DNA of 64,000 bases, from NCBI GenBank assembly GCA_965227155.1, contig OZ245731.1:2046001-2110000 (forward strand), written 5' to 3'. How positions within the stretch are numbered: position 1 is the stretch's first letter; every line of letters begins with the position of its first letter. The notes under the pieces were generated by a model. That model made no database searches and was not told the origin of the DNA. It saw only the letters and a program-made list of their open reading frames with translations. The translations under genes were made by a program, and so were the position numbers. Shown here one piece after another: positions 1-8,218 of this stretch. The DNA is from UBA6059 sp965227155. Lineage in GTDB: Bacteria > Bacteroidota > Bacteroidia > Cytophagales > Cyclobacteriaceae.

Positions 1-524
1 TGTGCAGCAGCAACTTCCTGCTGATATTCCTCAGTTTGTAGCGGCATAGTACCGATTACATGATATACAACCAGATAAACAGCGCCCCAACCTATGGTAA
101 AATAGAAAAGCCATTTCCACCATGGTGGTAGGTGATTATCAAGCTCGCGTATGCCATCATAGTTGTGGTCGAGCATTACTTCACCTTCTTTTTCTATAGG
201 CACTGCGTCAGTTACCGTTTGGTTGAACCTTGACCAGAAACTAGGTGCAGGTTTGTATTCTACACCCTCTGCAGCAGCTTTTTCCTGTCGTTTTTCATTG
301 ATAACCAGTTTGAGAATGGTAAGGGTATAATAAGCAACACCCAAAACCAGTAGAGAGACAACCACTACCAGGGCGAGCACAAACATGAGCAACAGCTCCT
401 GCTCTGTAGCAGTCTCCAAAAATGAGGCTTCCCGCTCTTCAGGCTGTGCGAATGCTGAAAACTGTGTCAGCATTGCCATACTGAAGATGGATATTATTCG
501 ATATATTGATTTCTTGAATTTCAT
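1..524 (-). CDS. ccoP: cbb3-type cytochrome c oxidase subunit III (CcoP), N-terminal part, cut by the window edge
   Basis: The visible 174 residues start with a basic, hydrophobic signal-like segment ending in AFAQ. A membrane segment follows at about residues 46-68, then a hydrophilic stretch, then the CcoP hallmark around YDGIRELDNHLPPWW (about residues 125-139) and a second membrane segment. Known CcoP proteins carry the diheme cytochrome c domain further on; here it lies beyond base 1, so no CxxCH is visible. It should pass electrons to the CcoN/CcoO core. Its ATG overlaps the ccoQ stop codon as ATGA, so it is translationally coupled. The N-terminal extension with an extra helix is, from general knowledge, common in Bacteroidota CcoP. 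The gene is complete at its 5' end only. Confidence 0.93.
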   Translation of the reverse strand, partial: MKFKKSIYRIISIFSMAMLTQFSAFAQPEEREASFLETATEQELLLMFVLALVVVVSLLVLGVAYYTLTILKLVINEKRQEKAAAEGVEYKPAPSFWSRFNQTVTDAVPIEKEGEVMLDHNYDGIRELDNHLPPWWKWLFYFTIGWGAVYLVVYHVIGTMPLQTEEYQQEVAAA

Positions 525-715
525 TGCTTAGATCGGTTTTGTGATTCATGAATCCCTTCATCATGCAATGGAAGATTTTCTACGTACTCGATCTTTTCTT
601 TGCTCGTGCTGAAAACTTTCCAAAGAAGAAGGACAAAAAAGGTGAAGAAGATGGCCAATGCAATCACCGGCCATATTTCTATATTTTCTATGCTTCTTAA
701 TACTTCTTTATACAT
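521..715 (-). CDS. ccoQ: small cbb3 oxidase subunit IV (CcoQ/FixQ-like)
   Basis: A 64-residue protein with one membrane helix at about residues 14-33 and a short charged cytoplasmic tail. Size, topology and position between ccoNO and ccoP match CcoQ, a subunit that stabilises the cbb3 complex. Sequence conservation in this family is weak, so the call depends mainly on position. The gene starts 4 bp after the ccoNO stop and overlaps ccoP by 4 bp, so the three genes form one operon. Confidence 0.82.
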   Translation of the reverse strand: MYKEVLRSIENIEIWPVIALAIFFTFFVLLLWKVFSTSKEKIEYVENLPLHDEGIHESQNRSKQ

Positions 716-719
716 GATA

Positions 720-2852
720 TTAAGGATTTGTGGTGGCTACTTCATCACTTGCTTTGATGTCAGTGCCTAGTCTTTGCAGATAGGCGATCAAAGCCACAAT
801 TTCTGAGTCTTGCACGGTAGCTATACCATCATTTTCCAGGGTTTTGACGATTTCATCAGCTTGCTCTGCCAGCTCCTGGTTGGCAATTTCCTCGTAACCT
901 TCAGGGTAAGGTACCCCAAGGGTTCTCAGTGTGCTGATCTTAGGCCCTGTCTGATCCAGGTCAATGGTGTTTTCCATCAGCCATGGATAAGGAGGCATGA
1001 TTGATCCTGGTGACATAGACCTTGGATCGTACATGTGATGAAAGTGCCATGAGTCAGGGTATTTTCCACCCACTCTATGCAAATCAGGACCGGTTCTCTT
1101 AGATCCCCATAAGAATGGATGATCGTACACAAACTCACCGGCCTTAGAATACTCACCATAGCGCTCCGTTTCTGATCGGAACGGTCTGATCATCTGTGAG
1201 TGACAGGTATTACAGCCTTCTCTGATGTAAATATCCCTACCATGCAACTCCAGTGGTGTATATGGTTTCACTGAGGAGATTGTGGGTACATTGGATTTTA
1301 CCAGGAATGTCGGGATCATCTCAATAGCACCACCAATAAGGATAGCTACTAAAGCAAGAGAGGTAAATATCACAGGCTTACGCTCAAGTACAGAGTGCCA
1401 GTGACCACCACTTACTGCAGCCTTTTTCTCAAGGGCAGGGGCCTCAGCAGCTTCATTAGCCATAAAAGACCCAGAAGCGGCGGTTTTCATCAGGTTATAC
1501 ACCATCAGGAACATACCTGAGAAGTATAATAGCCCCCCCAAAGACCTTAGGATATACATAGGAATGATCTGGGTAACCGTTTCAAGGAAGTTAGGATACA
1601 ATAAGAAACCGTCTGCAGTAAACTGCTTCCACATTAAGCTTTGTGTTATACCCGCCCAGTATAATGGCAGTGCATAGAAAATAATTCCTAATGTACCTAC
1701 CCAGAAGTGTACATTGGCTAATTTGGTAGAGTAAATCTTAGTGTTCCACATTTTGGGAACCATCCAATACAACATACCGAAAGTAAGAAAGCCATTCCAG
1801 CCCAGGCCACCGATGTGTACGTGAGCGATAATCCAGTCTGTAAAGTGGGCTATAGCGTTTACATTTTTCAATGACAGCATAGGTCCCTCGAAAGTGGACA
1901 TACCGTAGGCAGTAACGGCCACTACCATAAACTTCAATACAGGATCTTCTCTTACACGATCCCATGCACCTCTTAATGTAAGGAGACCGTTAAGCATACC
2001 ACCCCATGATGGCGCGATAAGCATGATGGAGAATACCACACCTAGTGATTGTGCCCAATCAGGCAATGAAGTGTAAAGTAAGTGGTGGGGTCCAGCCCAG
2101 ATATAGATAAATATTAATGACCAAAAGTGAATGATCGAAAGCTTGTAGGAATATACAGGCCTGTTGGCTGCTTTGGGCAGGAAGTAGTACATCAAGCCCA
2201 GGTATGGAGTTGTAAGGAAGAATGCAACAGCATTGTGTCCATACCACCATTGTACAAGTGCATCCTGTACGCCGGCATAAGCAGAGTAGCTTTTCAAAAT
2301 GTTAACTGGCAATTCAAATGAATTGACCACATGCAAAACAGCTACAGTTACAAATGTGGCAATGTAAAACCAAACGGCCACATACATGTGTCGCTCTCTT
2401 CGTTTGATAATGGTGCCGATCATATTGATACCGAAAACCACCCATATTAAGGTGATGGCAATATCAATGGGCCACTCCAGCTCTGCATACTCCTTGGAGG
2501 TAGTAAAGCCTAGTGGTAGCGTAACAGCCGCTGCCACAATGATGAGCTGCCAGCCCCAAAAATGGATCCAGCTTAGGGCATCACTAAATAAGCGCGCTTT
2601 CATGAGGCGCTGTAAAGAGTAATAGGTGCCTGCGAAGATAGCATTACCCACAAAGGCAAAAATTACTGCATTGGTGTGCAGGGGTCTTAACCTGCCGAAT
2701 GTTGTGTACGGTAAATTGAAACTCAATTCCGGATAATAAAGCTGTATCGCAATGATCAGCCCTACCAACATCCCTACGATTCCGAAGACGACTGAAGCGA
2801 CCATGAAGTATTTCACAATCTTGTTGTCGTACTCAAATTTCTCTAAGGCCAT
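720..2852 (-). CDS. ccoNO: fused cbb3-type cytochrome c oxidase subunits I and II (CcoN-CcoO)
   Basis: This 710-residue protein joins two subunits that are separate in proteobacteria. The first ~470 residues are a 12-helix heme-copper oxidase core. Visible metal-ligand histidines include HTNAV (helix 2), WYGHNAV, the HHLL pair and HVHIGG, which should bind the low-spin heme, CuB and high-spin heme. After a short linker and one helix (about 495-515), the CcoO part has a single heme-c site, CNTCH, near residue 548, followed by SQMIRP. It reduces oxygen to water with high affinity and pumps protons, using cytochrome c electrons. It is first in the ccoNO-ccoQ-ccoP operon. Its start is about 80 bp from a perfect 18-bp palindrome shared with ccoI. 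The NO fusion is typical of Bacteroidota. Confidence 0.97.
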   Translation of the reverse strand: MALEKFEYDNKIVKYFMVASVVFGIVGMLVGLIIAIQLYYPELSFNLPYTTFGRLRPLHTNAVIFAFVGNAIFAGTYYSLQRLMKARLFSDALSWIHFWGWQLIIVAAAVTLPLGFTTSKEYAELEWPIDIAITLIWVVFGINMIGTIIKRRERHMYVAVWFYIATFVTVAVLHVVNSFELPVNILKSYSAYAGVQDALVQWWYGHNAVAFFLTTPYLGLMYYFLPKAANRPVYSYKLSIIHFWSLIFIYIWAGPHHLLYTSLPDWAQSLGVVFSIMLIAPSWGGMLNGLLTLRGAWDRVREDPVLKFMVVAVTAYGMSTFEGPMLSLKNVNAIAHFTDWIIAHVHIGGLGWNGFLTFGMLYWMVPKMWNTKIYSTKLANVHFWVGTLGIIFYALPLYWAGITQSLMWKQFTADGFLLYPNFLETVTQIIPMYILRSLGGLLYFSGMFLMVYNLMKTAASGSFMANEAAEAPALEKKAAVSGGHWHSVLERKPVIFTSLALVAILIGGAIEMIPTFLVKSNVPTISSVKPYTPLELHGRDIYIREGCNTCHSQMIRPFRSETERYGEYSKAGEFVYDHPFLWGSKRTGPDLHRVGGKYPDSWHFHHMYDPRSMSPGSIMPPYPWLMENTIDLDQTGPKISTLRTLGVPYPEGYEEIANQELAEQADEIVKTLENDGIATVQDSEIVALIAYLQRLGTDIKASDEVATTNP

Positions 2853-2903
2853 AATTATTCGATTGGTTTAAAATCAGTCCGGCTAAAATAGGTGAGTCAT
2901 AAG

Positions 2904-2919
2904 GGGTCATTTATGACCC
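2904..2919. promoter_or_regulatory. palindrome GGGTCAT-TT-ATGACCC upstream of ccoNO
   Basis: A perfect 16-bp inverted repeat (7-bp arms, TT spacer) in the divergent region between ccoNO and the aspartyl protease gene. Its centre is exactly 30 bp, about three helical turns, from the centre of the palindrome at 2933-2950, so two regulator dimers could sit on the same face of the DNA. The regulator is unknown, and the half-site differs from that of the neighbour. Confidence 0.5.
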
Positions 2920-2932
2920 TTCAAAGCGATGG

Positions 2933-2950
2933 AACTGACATTTGTCAGTT
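2933..2950. promoter_or_regulatory. candidate Crp/Fnr-type operator AACTGACA-TT-TGTCAGTT
   Basis: A perfect 18-bp palindrome about 80 bp upstream of ccoNO. The same half-sites, AACTGA-N6-TCAGT(T/C), recur at 56062-56079 upstream of ccoI-ccoS, the maturation genes for this oxidase. The length and half-site spacing suit a Crp/Fnr-family dimer, the family that usually controls cbb3 genes under low oxygen. The regulator's identity is inference. Confidence 0.62.
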
Positions 2951-3060
2951 TTATGGGAAAAGGGCGAATTCTGTGTAACCTTTGAAAATTAAAGCTCAAC
3001 AATGAGTATGTTTAGCTGATCAATTGTTATACTGCTGATAGATAGGTTAGATCACATGCC

Positions 3061-4296
3061 ATGCGACGTAAAGCCCTTAAAATATGCTTGATTTTGCTGA
3101 ATCTGCTGTTTTTGTCAGTAGCCAATGTAGAAGCACAGCCGGGCTTTAGCTTGCGGCAGGGTGCCCGCAAAATGTCGATCCCGTTTGAGCGCTATAATAA
3201 CCTGGTAGTGATTCCTGTCACTATTAATGATAAAATCACACTGCGCTTCATTTTGGATAGTGGTGTACAAAGCATGATTTTGACTGAAAAAGGATTTGCA
3301 GATCTGCTAAACCTTCGATACGACAGAAAAATAAACCTTAGTGGGCCGGGGGTAAAAGATTCTATCAACGCCTTGGTAGCCAATTTCGTTGATGTGAAAT
3401 TGCCAGGTCTGTACAATAAAAAGCAGACATTGCTGGTACTGGAGGAGGATTATCTCAATCTAAGGAATAATCTGGGCGTTGAGGTTTTTGGCATAATTGG
3501 CTATGATCTTTTCAAACGGTTTGTCGTTGAGATTGATTTTGATGATAATATTTTAACTTTCTATGAGCCAGATTTCTTTGCCCCAAAGAAAAACTACAGG
3601 CGCATCGAAATGAATATTGAAGGTTCGAAACCCTACATCAGTGTTAAAATCAAACATGACACTGGTAAGAAGACAAACAGTAAGCTTATGGTAGATACCG
3701 GGGCAAGCCACGCTGTGTTATTGGAACCAAATACAGACCCCAATATAAATTTGCCAGGAAAAACCCTTGAGACTTCATTGGGCAGAGGTCTTGGTGGTGA
3801 AATAGATGGCAAAGTGGGTAGAATAGAAAACCTGGAGATTGACCGATTTGATTTTGATTATGTGCTGGCTTCTTACCCAAATGAGGGTGCGTATAATCGT
3901 GATATGGAAGATGGCAGGAATGGTACCATGGGAGGGGAAATTCTGACACGGTTTAATCCAGTCTTTGACTATTTTACCAATACATTATACCTCAGGAAGA
4001 GCGACGAGTATACCAAGAGTTTTGAGCACGACATGTCCGGTCTGGAGTTTACCACGGTAGGAGAAAACCTCGACCAAATATTGGTCACTGAAGTAAGACC
4101 GGATACACCAGGAAAGGAAGCCGGTGTGCTGGTTGGTGATACCATAACGCATGTGAATGGGCACCCTGTGGGCTATACGAATGTGAATTACATCAATACC
4201 CTTTTTCGCTTACGGCCAAAGAAAAAGATAAAGCTCAAAATCATAAGAGGTGAAGAACCAATCAAAATCAAGTTTAGGTTGAGGAGGATGATCTGA
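3061..4296 (+). CDS. secreted retropepsin-like aspartyl protease with C-terminal PDZ domain
   Basis: The 411-residue protein begins with a signal peptide (hydrophobic core about residues 7-21, ending VEAQ). Two retropepsin-type catalytic motifs follow, LDSGVQS near residue 66 and VDTGASHA near residue 211, so one chain carries both halves of an aspartyl protease. Residues about 330-405 form a PDZ domain containing PGKEAGVLVGD and a GHPVGY-like loop. It probably cuts peptides in the periplasm or at the cell surface; the substrate is unknown. It diverges from ccoNO and shares the upstream region holding the two palindromes, so it might be co-regulated, though nothing else links it to respiration. 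Confidence 0.85.
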   Translation: MRRKALKICLILLNLLFLSVANVEAQPGFSLRQGARKMSIPFERYNNLVVIPVTINDKITLRFILDSGVQSMILTEKGFADLLNLRYDRKINLSGPGVKDSINALVANFVDVKLPGLYNKKQTLLVLEEDYLNLRNNLGVEVFGIIGYDLFKRFVVEIDFDDNILTFYEPDFFAPKKNYRRIEMNIEGSKPYISVKIKHDTGKKTNSKLMVDTGASHAVLLEPNTDPNINLPGKTLETSLGRGLGGEIDGKVGRIENLEIDRFDFDYVLASYPNEGAYNRDMEDGRNGTMGGEILTRFNPVFDYFTNTLYLRKSDEYTKSFEHDMSGLEFTTVGENLDQILVTEVRPDTPGKEAGVLVGDTITHVNGHPVGYTNVNYINTLFRLRPKKKIKLKIIRGEEPIKIKFRLRRMI

Positions 4297-4326
4297 GAAT
4301 CAAGTTAAGTTCAATATTTTTATTCA

Positions 4327-6453
4327 ATGGATCAATTTAACTTAAATACAGATACTCCAGTTAGTCAGTTCAATCAAGATAAATTTCAAAGAGCACCTTT
4401 TGCTCAAAGGATATCGCATTTAATTAAAAATTATACATCAAATGATTCACTGACTGTGGGAATTTATGGTAAATGGGGTGAAGGAAAGTCTTCTGTATTA
4501 AACTTAATCGAGAGAGATCTTGAAGAATCAAATGATACAGTCATAGTCAAATTCAACCCATGGTTATTCAATAATGAAAGTCAAATTCTCATTTCTTTTT
4601 TTCAGACTTTGGCAGCAGCATTATCCAGATCGCTTGAAACAAGAGGAGAGAAATTAGGCAAATTCCTTAGGGAATACTCATCAATAATTGGAACCATAGG
4701 ATCAATTACTGGAATCCCTAATTCTAAAAGCCTTTTCTCAAGAATAGGGAAAAAACTATCTGACAAAAGTGTAGAGGATAGAAGAAAGGCGATCAATACC
4801 ATTCTTAAAGAAGCAAAAACAAAAGTCATCATTATGATTGATGATATTGATCGGCTTAATAATCTTGAGATACAATCAATATTCAGATTAGTAAAATTGA
4901 CCGCTGATTTCAACAATACGATTTATGTTCTTGCATTTGATGATAAGAGAGTAGCCGAATCTTTAAGCAGTCAGTATCCGATGGGAGGTCAAGACTTTTT
5001 GGAAAAAATTATTCAAGTCCCCTTAAGACTTCCGAAAGCTCAAAAGTCAGCACTTAAGAATTACACAATTAAGCACCTCAACAGAGTGTTGGAGTTTTAT
5101 AAGATTGACATTCACGAGGATGAGATATACAGGTTTGTTAGCCTATTTGATAAGTACTACCTTCCTTATCTTGATAATCCAAGAGTTGCAGTACGATATG
5201 CAAACTCAATACAGTTTTCAATCCCGATGTTACTGGGAGAAGTGAATGTCGTTGACCTACTGGTTTTGGAAGGGATAAAGATAATCTACCCTGATCTTTA
5301 TAATTACTTGAGAGACAACCCAACCATTTTCACTAAGAACTATTCGATTGATTTTACCTATGGAATTGGTACGGATCGAAGACTTGAAGATGATCAAAAA
5401 AATGCTAAGGCTCATCTTGAATCTTTTATTTCGAATAGTTACCCAGATCGGCAGAAAGTACTTCTAGATCTGATTCAAGATTTGTTTCCCCAATTCAAGG
5501 GTGTATTTGGAAATCATTCTTTTAGCGAAAACTCATGGAGAAAATGGTATGCCGCCAAACGTATATGCTCTGGAAGATACTTCAGCCGATACTTTACCTA
5601 TACGGTACTTCAAGGAGAGATATCAGACATCTTTTTTGATGGGCTTTTGAATAGGCTCTCAATAGAAGATTTCTCAAAAAAGGAAAATGAGCTTATTGAG
5701 CTTTTTAAGGATTTAGAGATGGAAGAGCTCCTTTTGAAATTTCAATTTCTTGAAGAGGAGATTACTGGCGAGCAAGCTATTTTACTAGCTTCCAATCTAA
5801 GTTTTTTGGGTGAATTATATCCAAACCCCAAACAGTTTTTTACTTTTTACGGACCCTATCCTCAAATGGCAAATTTCCTAGGAAGGTTAATTCATAAGTG
5901 TCCAGAGCGTCTTGGAGTTGCAAATCGAATAATCTCAAAAGCAAAGCCAATAGATTTTGCATGCGAAATCTGGAAAAGAATGCATCGAGAGCCTGGAAAA
6001 GAGCAAATCTTAGATGAAACGGAGTTCAGGGAATGCACAACTATACTTATTGAAAGAGTTAAGAAGGAAATCCCATTTGAAGCAATATATGATAAACTTA
6101 GTGATGGGAATGCGATGTATTTGATGCAAGAATGGTCAAAAATTGATACTCAAGAAATAAGGAAACTAAATAATGACCTTCTCAAAGATGAAGAAAGCTA
6201 CTTCTTAAAGCTTCTTTATATGTTCAGTAGTACCATCATAAGCTCATCTCATCCCGAGCCTTACAAATCTTATTTTAATCAATCATATTATGCCTCTTTA
6301 AATGAAGTTGTAGATATGCTTTTAATGTATGATAGGTCGATTCAAATTTTTGGCCAAAAGGAGGCACCCGTAAACCAAAATGATCGAGAACCGATTACAG
6401 ATGATGAATTAATAGGTCTTTTTCAAAAAACCCATATTAACAATGTCTCTTAA
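4327..6453 (+). CDS. KAP family P-loop NTPase
   Basis: A 708-residue protein. The N-terminal motif GIYGKWGEGKSS (about residues 46-57) is a Walker A of the KAP type, and IIMIDDIDRL (about 168-177) is a Walker B with the KAP-typical DD-D pattern. The long C-terminal half is helical with no recognised domain and no clear membrane segments, unlike KAP members with helices inserted in the NTPase domain. KAP NTPases are often found in mobile or anti-phage gene sets. Base composition is clearly more AT-rich than in the flanking oxidase and glycosyltransferase genes, which suggests acquisition by transfer. It lies immediately before an AbiE-type pair on the same strand. Specific function is not known. 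Confidence 0.85.
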   Translation: MDQFNLNTDTPVSQFNQDKFQRAPFAQRISHLIKNYTSNDSLTVGIYGKWGEGKSSVLNLIERDLEESNDTVIVKFNPWLFNNESQILISFFQTLAAALSRSLETRGEKLGKFLREYSSIIGTIGSITGIPNSKSLFSRIGKKLSDKSVEDRRKAINTILKEAKTKVIIMIDDIDRLNNLEIQSIFRLVKLTADFNNTIYVLAFDDKRVAESLSSQYPMGGQDFLEKIIQVPLRLPKAQKSALKNYTIKHLNRVLEFYKIDIHEDEIYRFVSLFDKYYLPYLDNPRVAVRYANSIQFSIPMLLGEVNVVDLLVLEGIKIIYPDLYNYLRDNPTIFTKNYSIDFTYGIGTDRRLEDDQKNAKAHLESFISNSYPDRQKVLLDLIQDLFPQFKGVFGNHSFSENSWRKWYAAKRICSGRYFSRYFTYTVLQGEISDIFFDGLLNRLSIEDFSKKENELIELFKDLEMEELLLKFQFLEEEITGEQAILLASNLSFLGELYPNPKQFFTFYGPYPQMANFLGRLIHKCPERLGVANRIISKAKPIDFACEIWKRMHREPGKEQILDETEFRECTTILIERVKKEIPFEAIYDKLSDGNAMYLMQEWSKIDTQEIRKLNNDLLKDEESYFLKLLYMFSSTIISSSHPEPYKSYFNQSYYASLNEVVDMLLMYDRSIQIFGQKEAPVNQNDREPITDDELIGLFQKTHINNVS

Positions 6454-6529
6454 ACGAGAATTTTGCAAGCAGATAATATTGTCTAGACACATTTTTTCTG
6501 AAAGTCATTAGTAATTTTAATAATAAACA

Positions 6530-6582
6530 TTGCAACCAAAATTTCAAATGATAGTTGCAATAAATATATTTGGTAGTTGCAA
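6530..6582. promoter_or_regulatory. candidate AbiEi operator: one inverted and two direct GTTGCAA boxes
   Basis: The heptamer occurs as TTGCAAC at 6530-6536 and as GTTGCAA at 6554-6560 and 6576-6582. The two direct copies are 22 bp apart, two helical turns. AbiEi antitoxins are known to repress their own promoter through repeats, so this is a plausible autoregulatory site. The last box reaches to within 3 bp of the ATG at 6585, which argues against the upstream TTG at 6570 as the true start. Confidence 0.5.
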
Positions 6583-6584
6583 AA

Positions 6585-7187
6585 ATGGTGACCATGCCAA
6601 GTACGATTGACATATTTAATTTTATAAACACCAAACCTGAAAAAGAGATTTTCTTTACAGAAGATTTTAGAGAATATGGAAGCAGTGAAGCCATAAAGAG
6701 TGCCCTGCATCGTTTCGTCAGGCGAGGTTTCCTGAAAAGATTATCAAAAGGAATTTATGTAAAGCCTGGTTACAGTGAATTATTGAAGTCAGAAACTATG
6801 CCTTCGCTGGAAGCATTAGCATTAGCAATTGCTAAACGTGACAAGGCTCGTATAGCCCCAACCAGTGTGATGGCACTTTACAAACTGGGTTTGACTACCC
6901 AAGTGCCTTTACGATTAACCTACCTTACAGATGGAAGCGCCAGAAAGATCAAAGTGGGTAATTCAGAAATAGCTTTTAAAAGAGCCACTCCGAAGAAGCT
7001 GATTTTACAAGGGGAAATCAGTTCTTTGGTGGTTCAAGCATTAAGCGAAATTGGGCAATCAAACCTAATGCCTGAGCAAAGAGAAATAGTTATTTCTAAG
7101 TTGAAAAAAGAAAATTACAGGGATTTGAAGCATGACATACGCCTTGCACCACAATGGATAGCGGAGGTAATGGCTAAGGCACTCTAA
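6585..7187 (+). CDS. AbiEi/DUF6088-type antitoxin and transcriptional regulator
   Basis: About 200 residues. The N-terminal 70 residues form a winged-helix-like domain containing SAIKSALHRFVRRGFLKRL-type spacing (visible core RRGFLKRLSKGIYVKPG), which fits DNA binding by AbiEi proteins. The C-terminal part fits the DUF6088/AbiEi antitoxin domain. It should neutralise the AbiEii nucleotidyltransferase encoded next and repress the operon. The ATG at 6585 is preferred, with another at 6594; a TTG at 6570 would place the start inside the repeat boxes. Its stop overlaps the toxin ATG by one base (TAATG), so the pair is translationally coupled. Confidence 0.8.
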   Translation: MVTMPSTIDIFNFINTKPEKEIFFTEDFREYGSSEAIKSALHRFVRRGFLKRLSKGIYVKPGYSELLKSETMPSLEALALAIAKRDKARIAPTSVMALYKLGLTTQVPLRLTYLTDGSARKIKVGNSEIAFKRATPKKLILQGEISSLVVQALSEIGQSNLMPEQREIVISKLKKENYRDLKHDIRLAPQWIAEVMAKAL

Positions 7188-8209
7188 TGGGATATCTGGA
7201 CTTTTACAACCTTAGTGATTCAGAAAAACAGGAAATATTTGATTCTGTAAGCTATTCTACAGGACTGCCAGCATTTGCAGTAGAAAAAGACTGGTGGGTG
7301 GTTCGTACCCTGGATGTAATTTTTCAGTCACAGATAGCATCGCATACTGTTTTTAAAGGTGGAACATCACTGAGTAAGGCCTGGCAACTTATTTCAAGGT
7401 TCTCTGAAGATATTGATTTGGCTCTGGACAAAAGCTTTCTGGGATTTGATGCAGCACTGACACGAAAAAAAGAAGTGAAAAGGCTACGACGAGCGTCATT
7501 CAAATTCATTTCTGAGAGATTTCTGCCAGAATTGCAGAGTCAATTCCGGGCCAATGGATTGGAAGTTGAAGTACGGCAAGCAGAGGTTTCTTCATCTGAC
7601 CAAGATCCATTGATTATTGAGATTTATTATCAAAATGTAGTTGCGAGTACTAAATACATCGAAGCAAGGGTATTAGTTGAACTAGGGAGCCGCTCTCTAA
7701 GAGAGCCGTTTACAATCAGACCCATTAGGTCAGTAATTGGTGAAGGTTTTAGCGACGCTACTTTTGCAGATAAAACCATTCACATTCCCTCAGTAAACCC
7801 CGAGCGGACATTTCTTGAAAAGTTGTTTTTACTGCACGAAGAATTTCAAAGACCGAATGAAAAAATCAGGATAGATAGGTTAAGTAGGCATCTCTATGAT
7901 ATTGATCAAATCGCTCAAACAAATTTCGCATCATTGGCGCTTGAGGATATTGAGTTATATAGATCAATTGTGGAACACAGGCAATTGTATACCTATCTGT
8001 CTGGGATCGACTATAAATCACATTACCCTCCTAATTTAAATCCGGTTCCCCCAAAAGCACTATTAAATGCTTGGGCAAAAGATTATGTAACCATGCAGAA
8101 AGAAATGATTTATGGGGATTCTTTACCTTTCGAGGAATTAATTGAGAAGATCACCCAATTAACCAGTCATATTAATAGTATGAAGTTCAATCAACCCCCA
8201 ATGAAGTAA
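7187..8209 (+). CDS. AbiEii-type nucleotidyltransferase toxin
   Basis: A 340-residue member of the AbiEii/AbiGii nucleotidyltransferase family. The signature FKGGTSLSKAW (about residues 57-67) and EDIDLAL (about 76-82) form the polymerase-beta-type active site, with the two aspartates binding metal. Family members block growth, probably by modifying tRNA or another nucleic acid, and cause abortive infection or act as type IV toxin-antitoxin systems. It overlaps the antitoxin gene by one base. Together with the KAP NTPase upstream it forms a small defence-like block between ordinary genes. Confidence 0.87.
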   Translation: MGYLDFYNLSDSEKQEIFDSVSYSTGLPAFAVEKDWWVVRTLDVIFQSQIASHTVFKGGTSLSKAWQLISRFSEDIDLALDKSFLGFDAALTRKKEVKRLRRASFKFISERFLPELQSQFRANGLEVEVRQAEVSSSDQDPLIIEIYYQNVVASTKYIEARVLVELGSRSLREPFTIRPIRSVIGEGFSDATFADKTIHIPSVNPERTFLEKLFLLHEEFQRPNEKIRIDRLSRHLYDIDQIAQTNFASLALEDIELYRSIVEHRQLYTYLSGIDYKSHYPPNLNPVPPKALLNAWAKDYVTMQKEMIYGDSLPFEELIEKITQLTSHINSMKFNQPPMK

Positions 8210-8218
8210 TACAACTTA

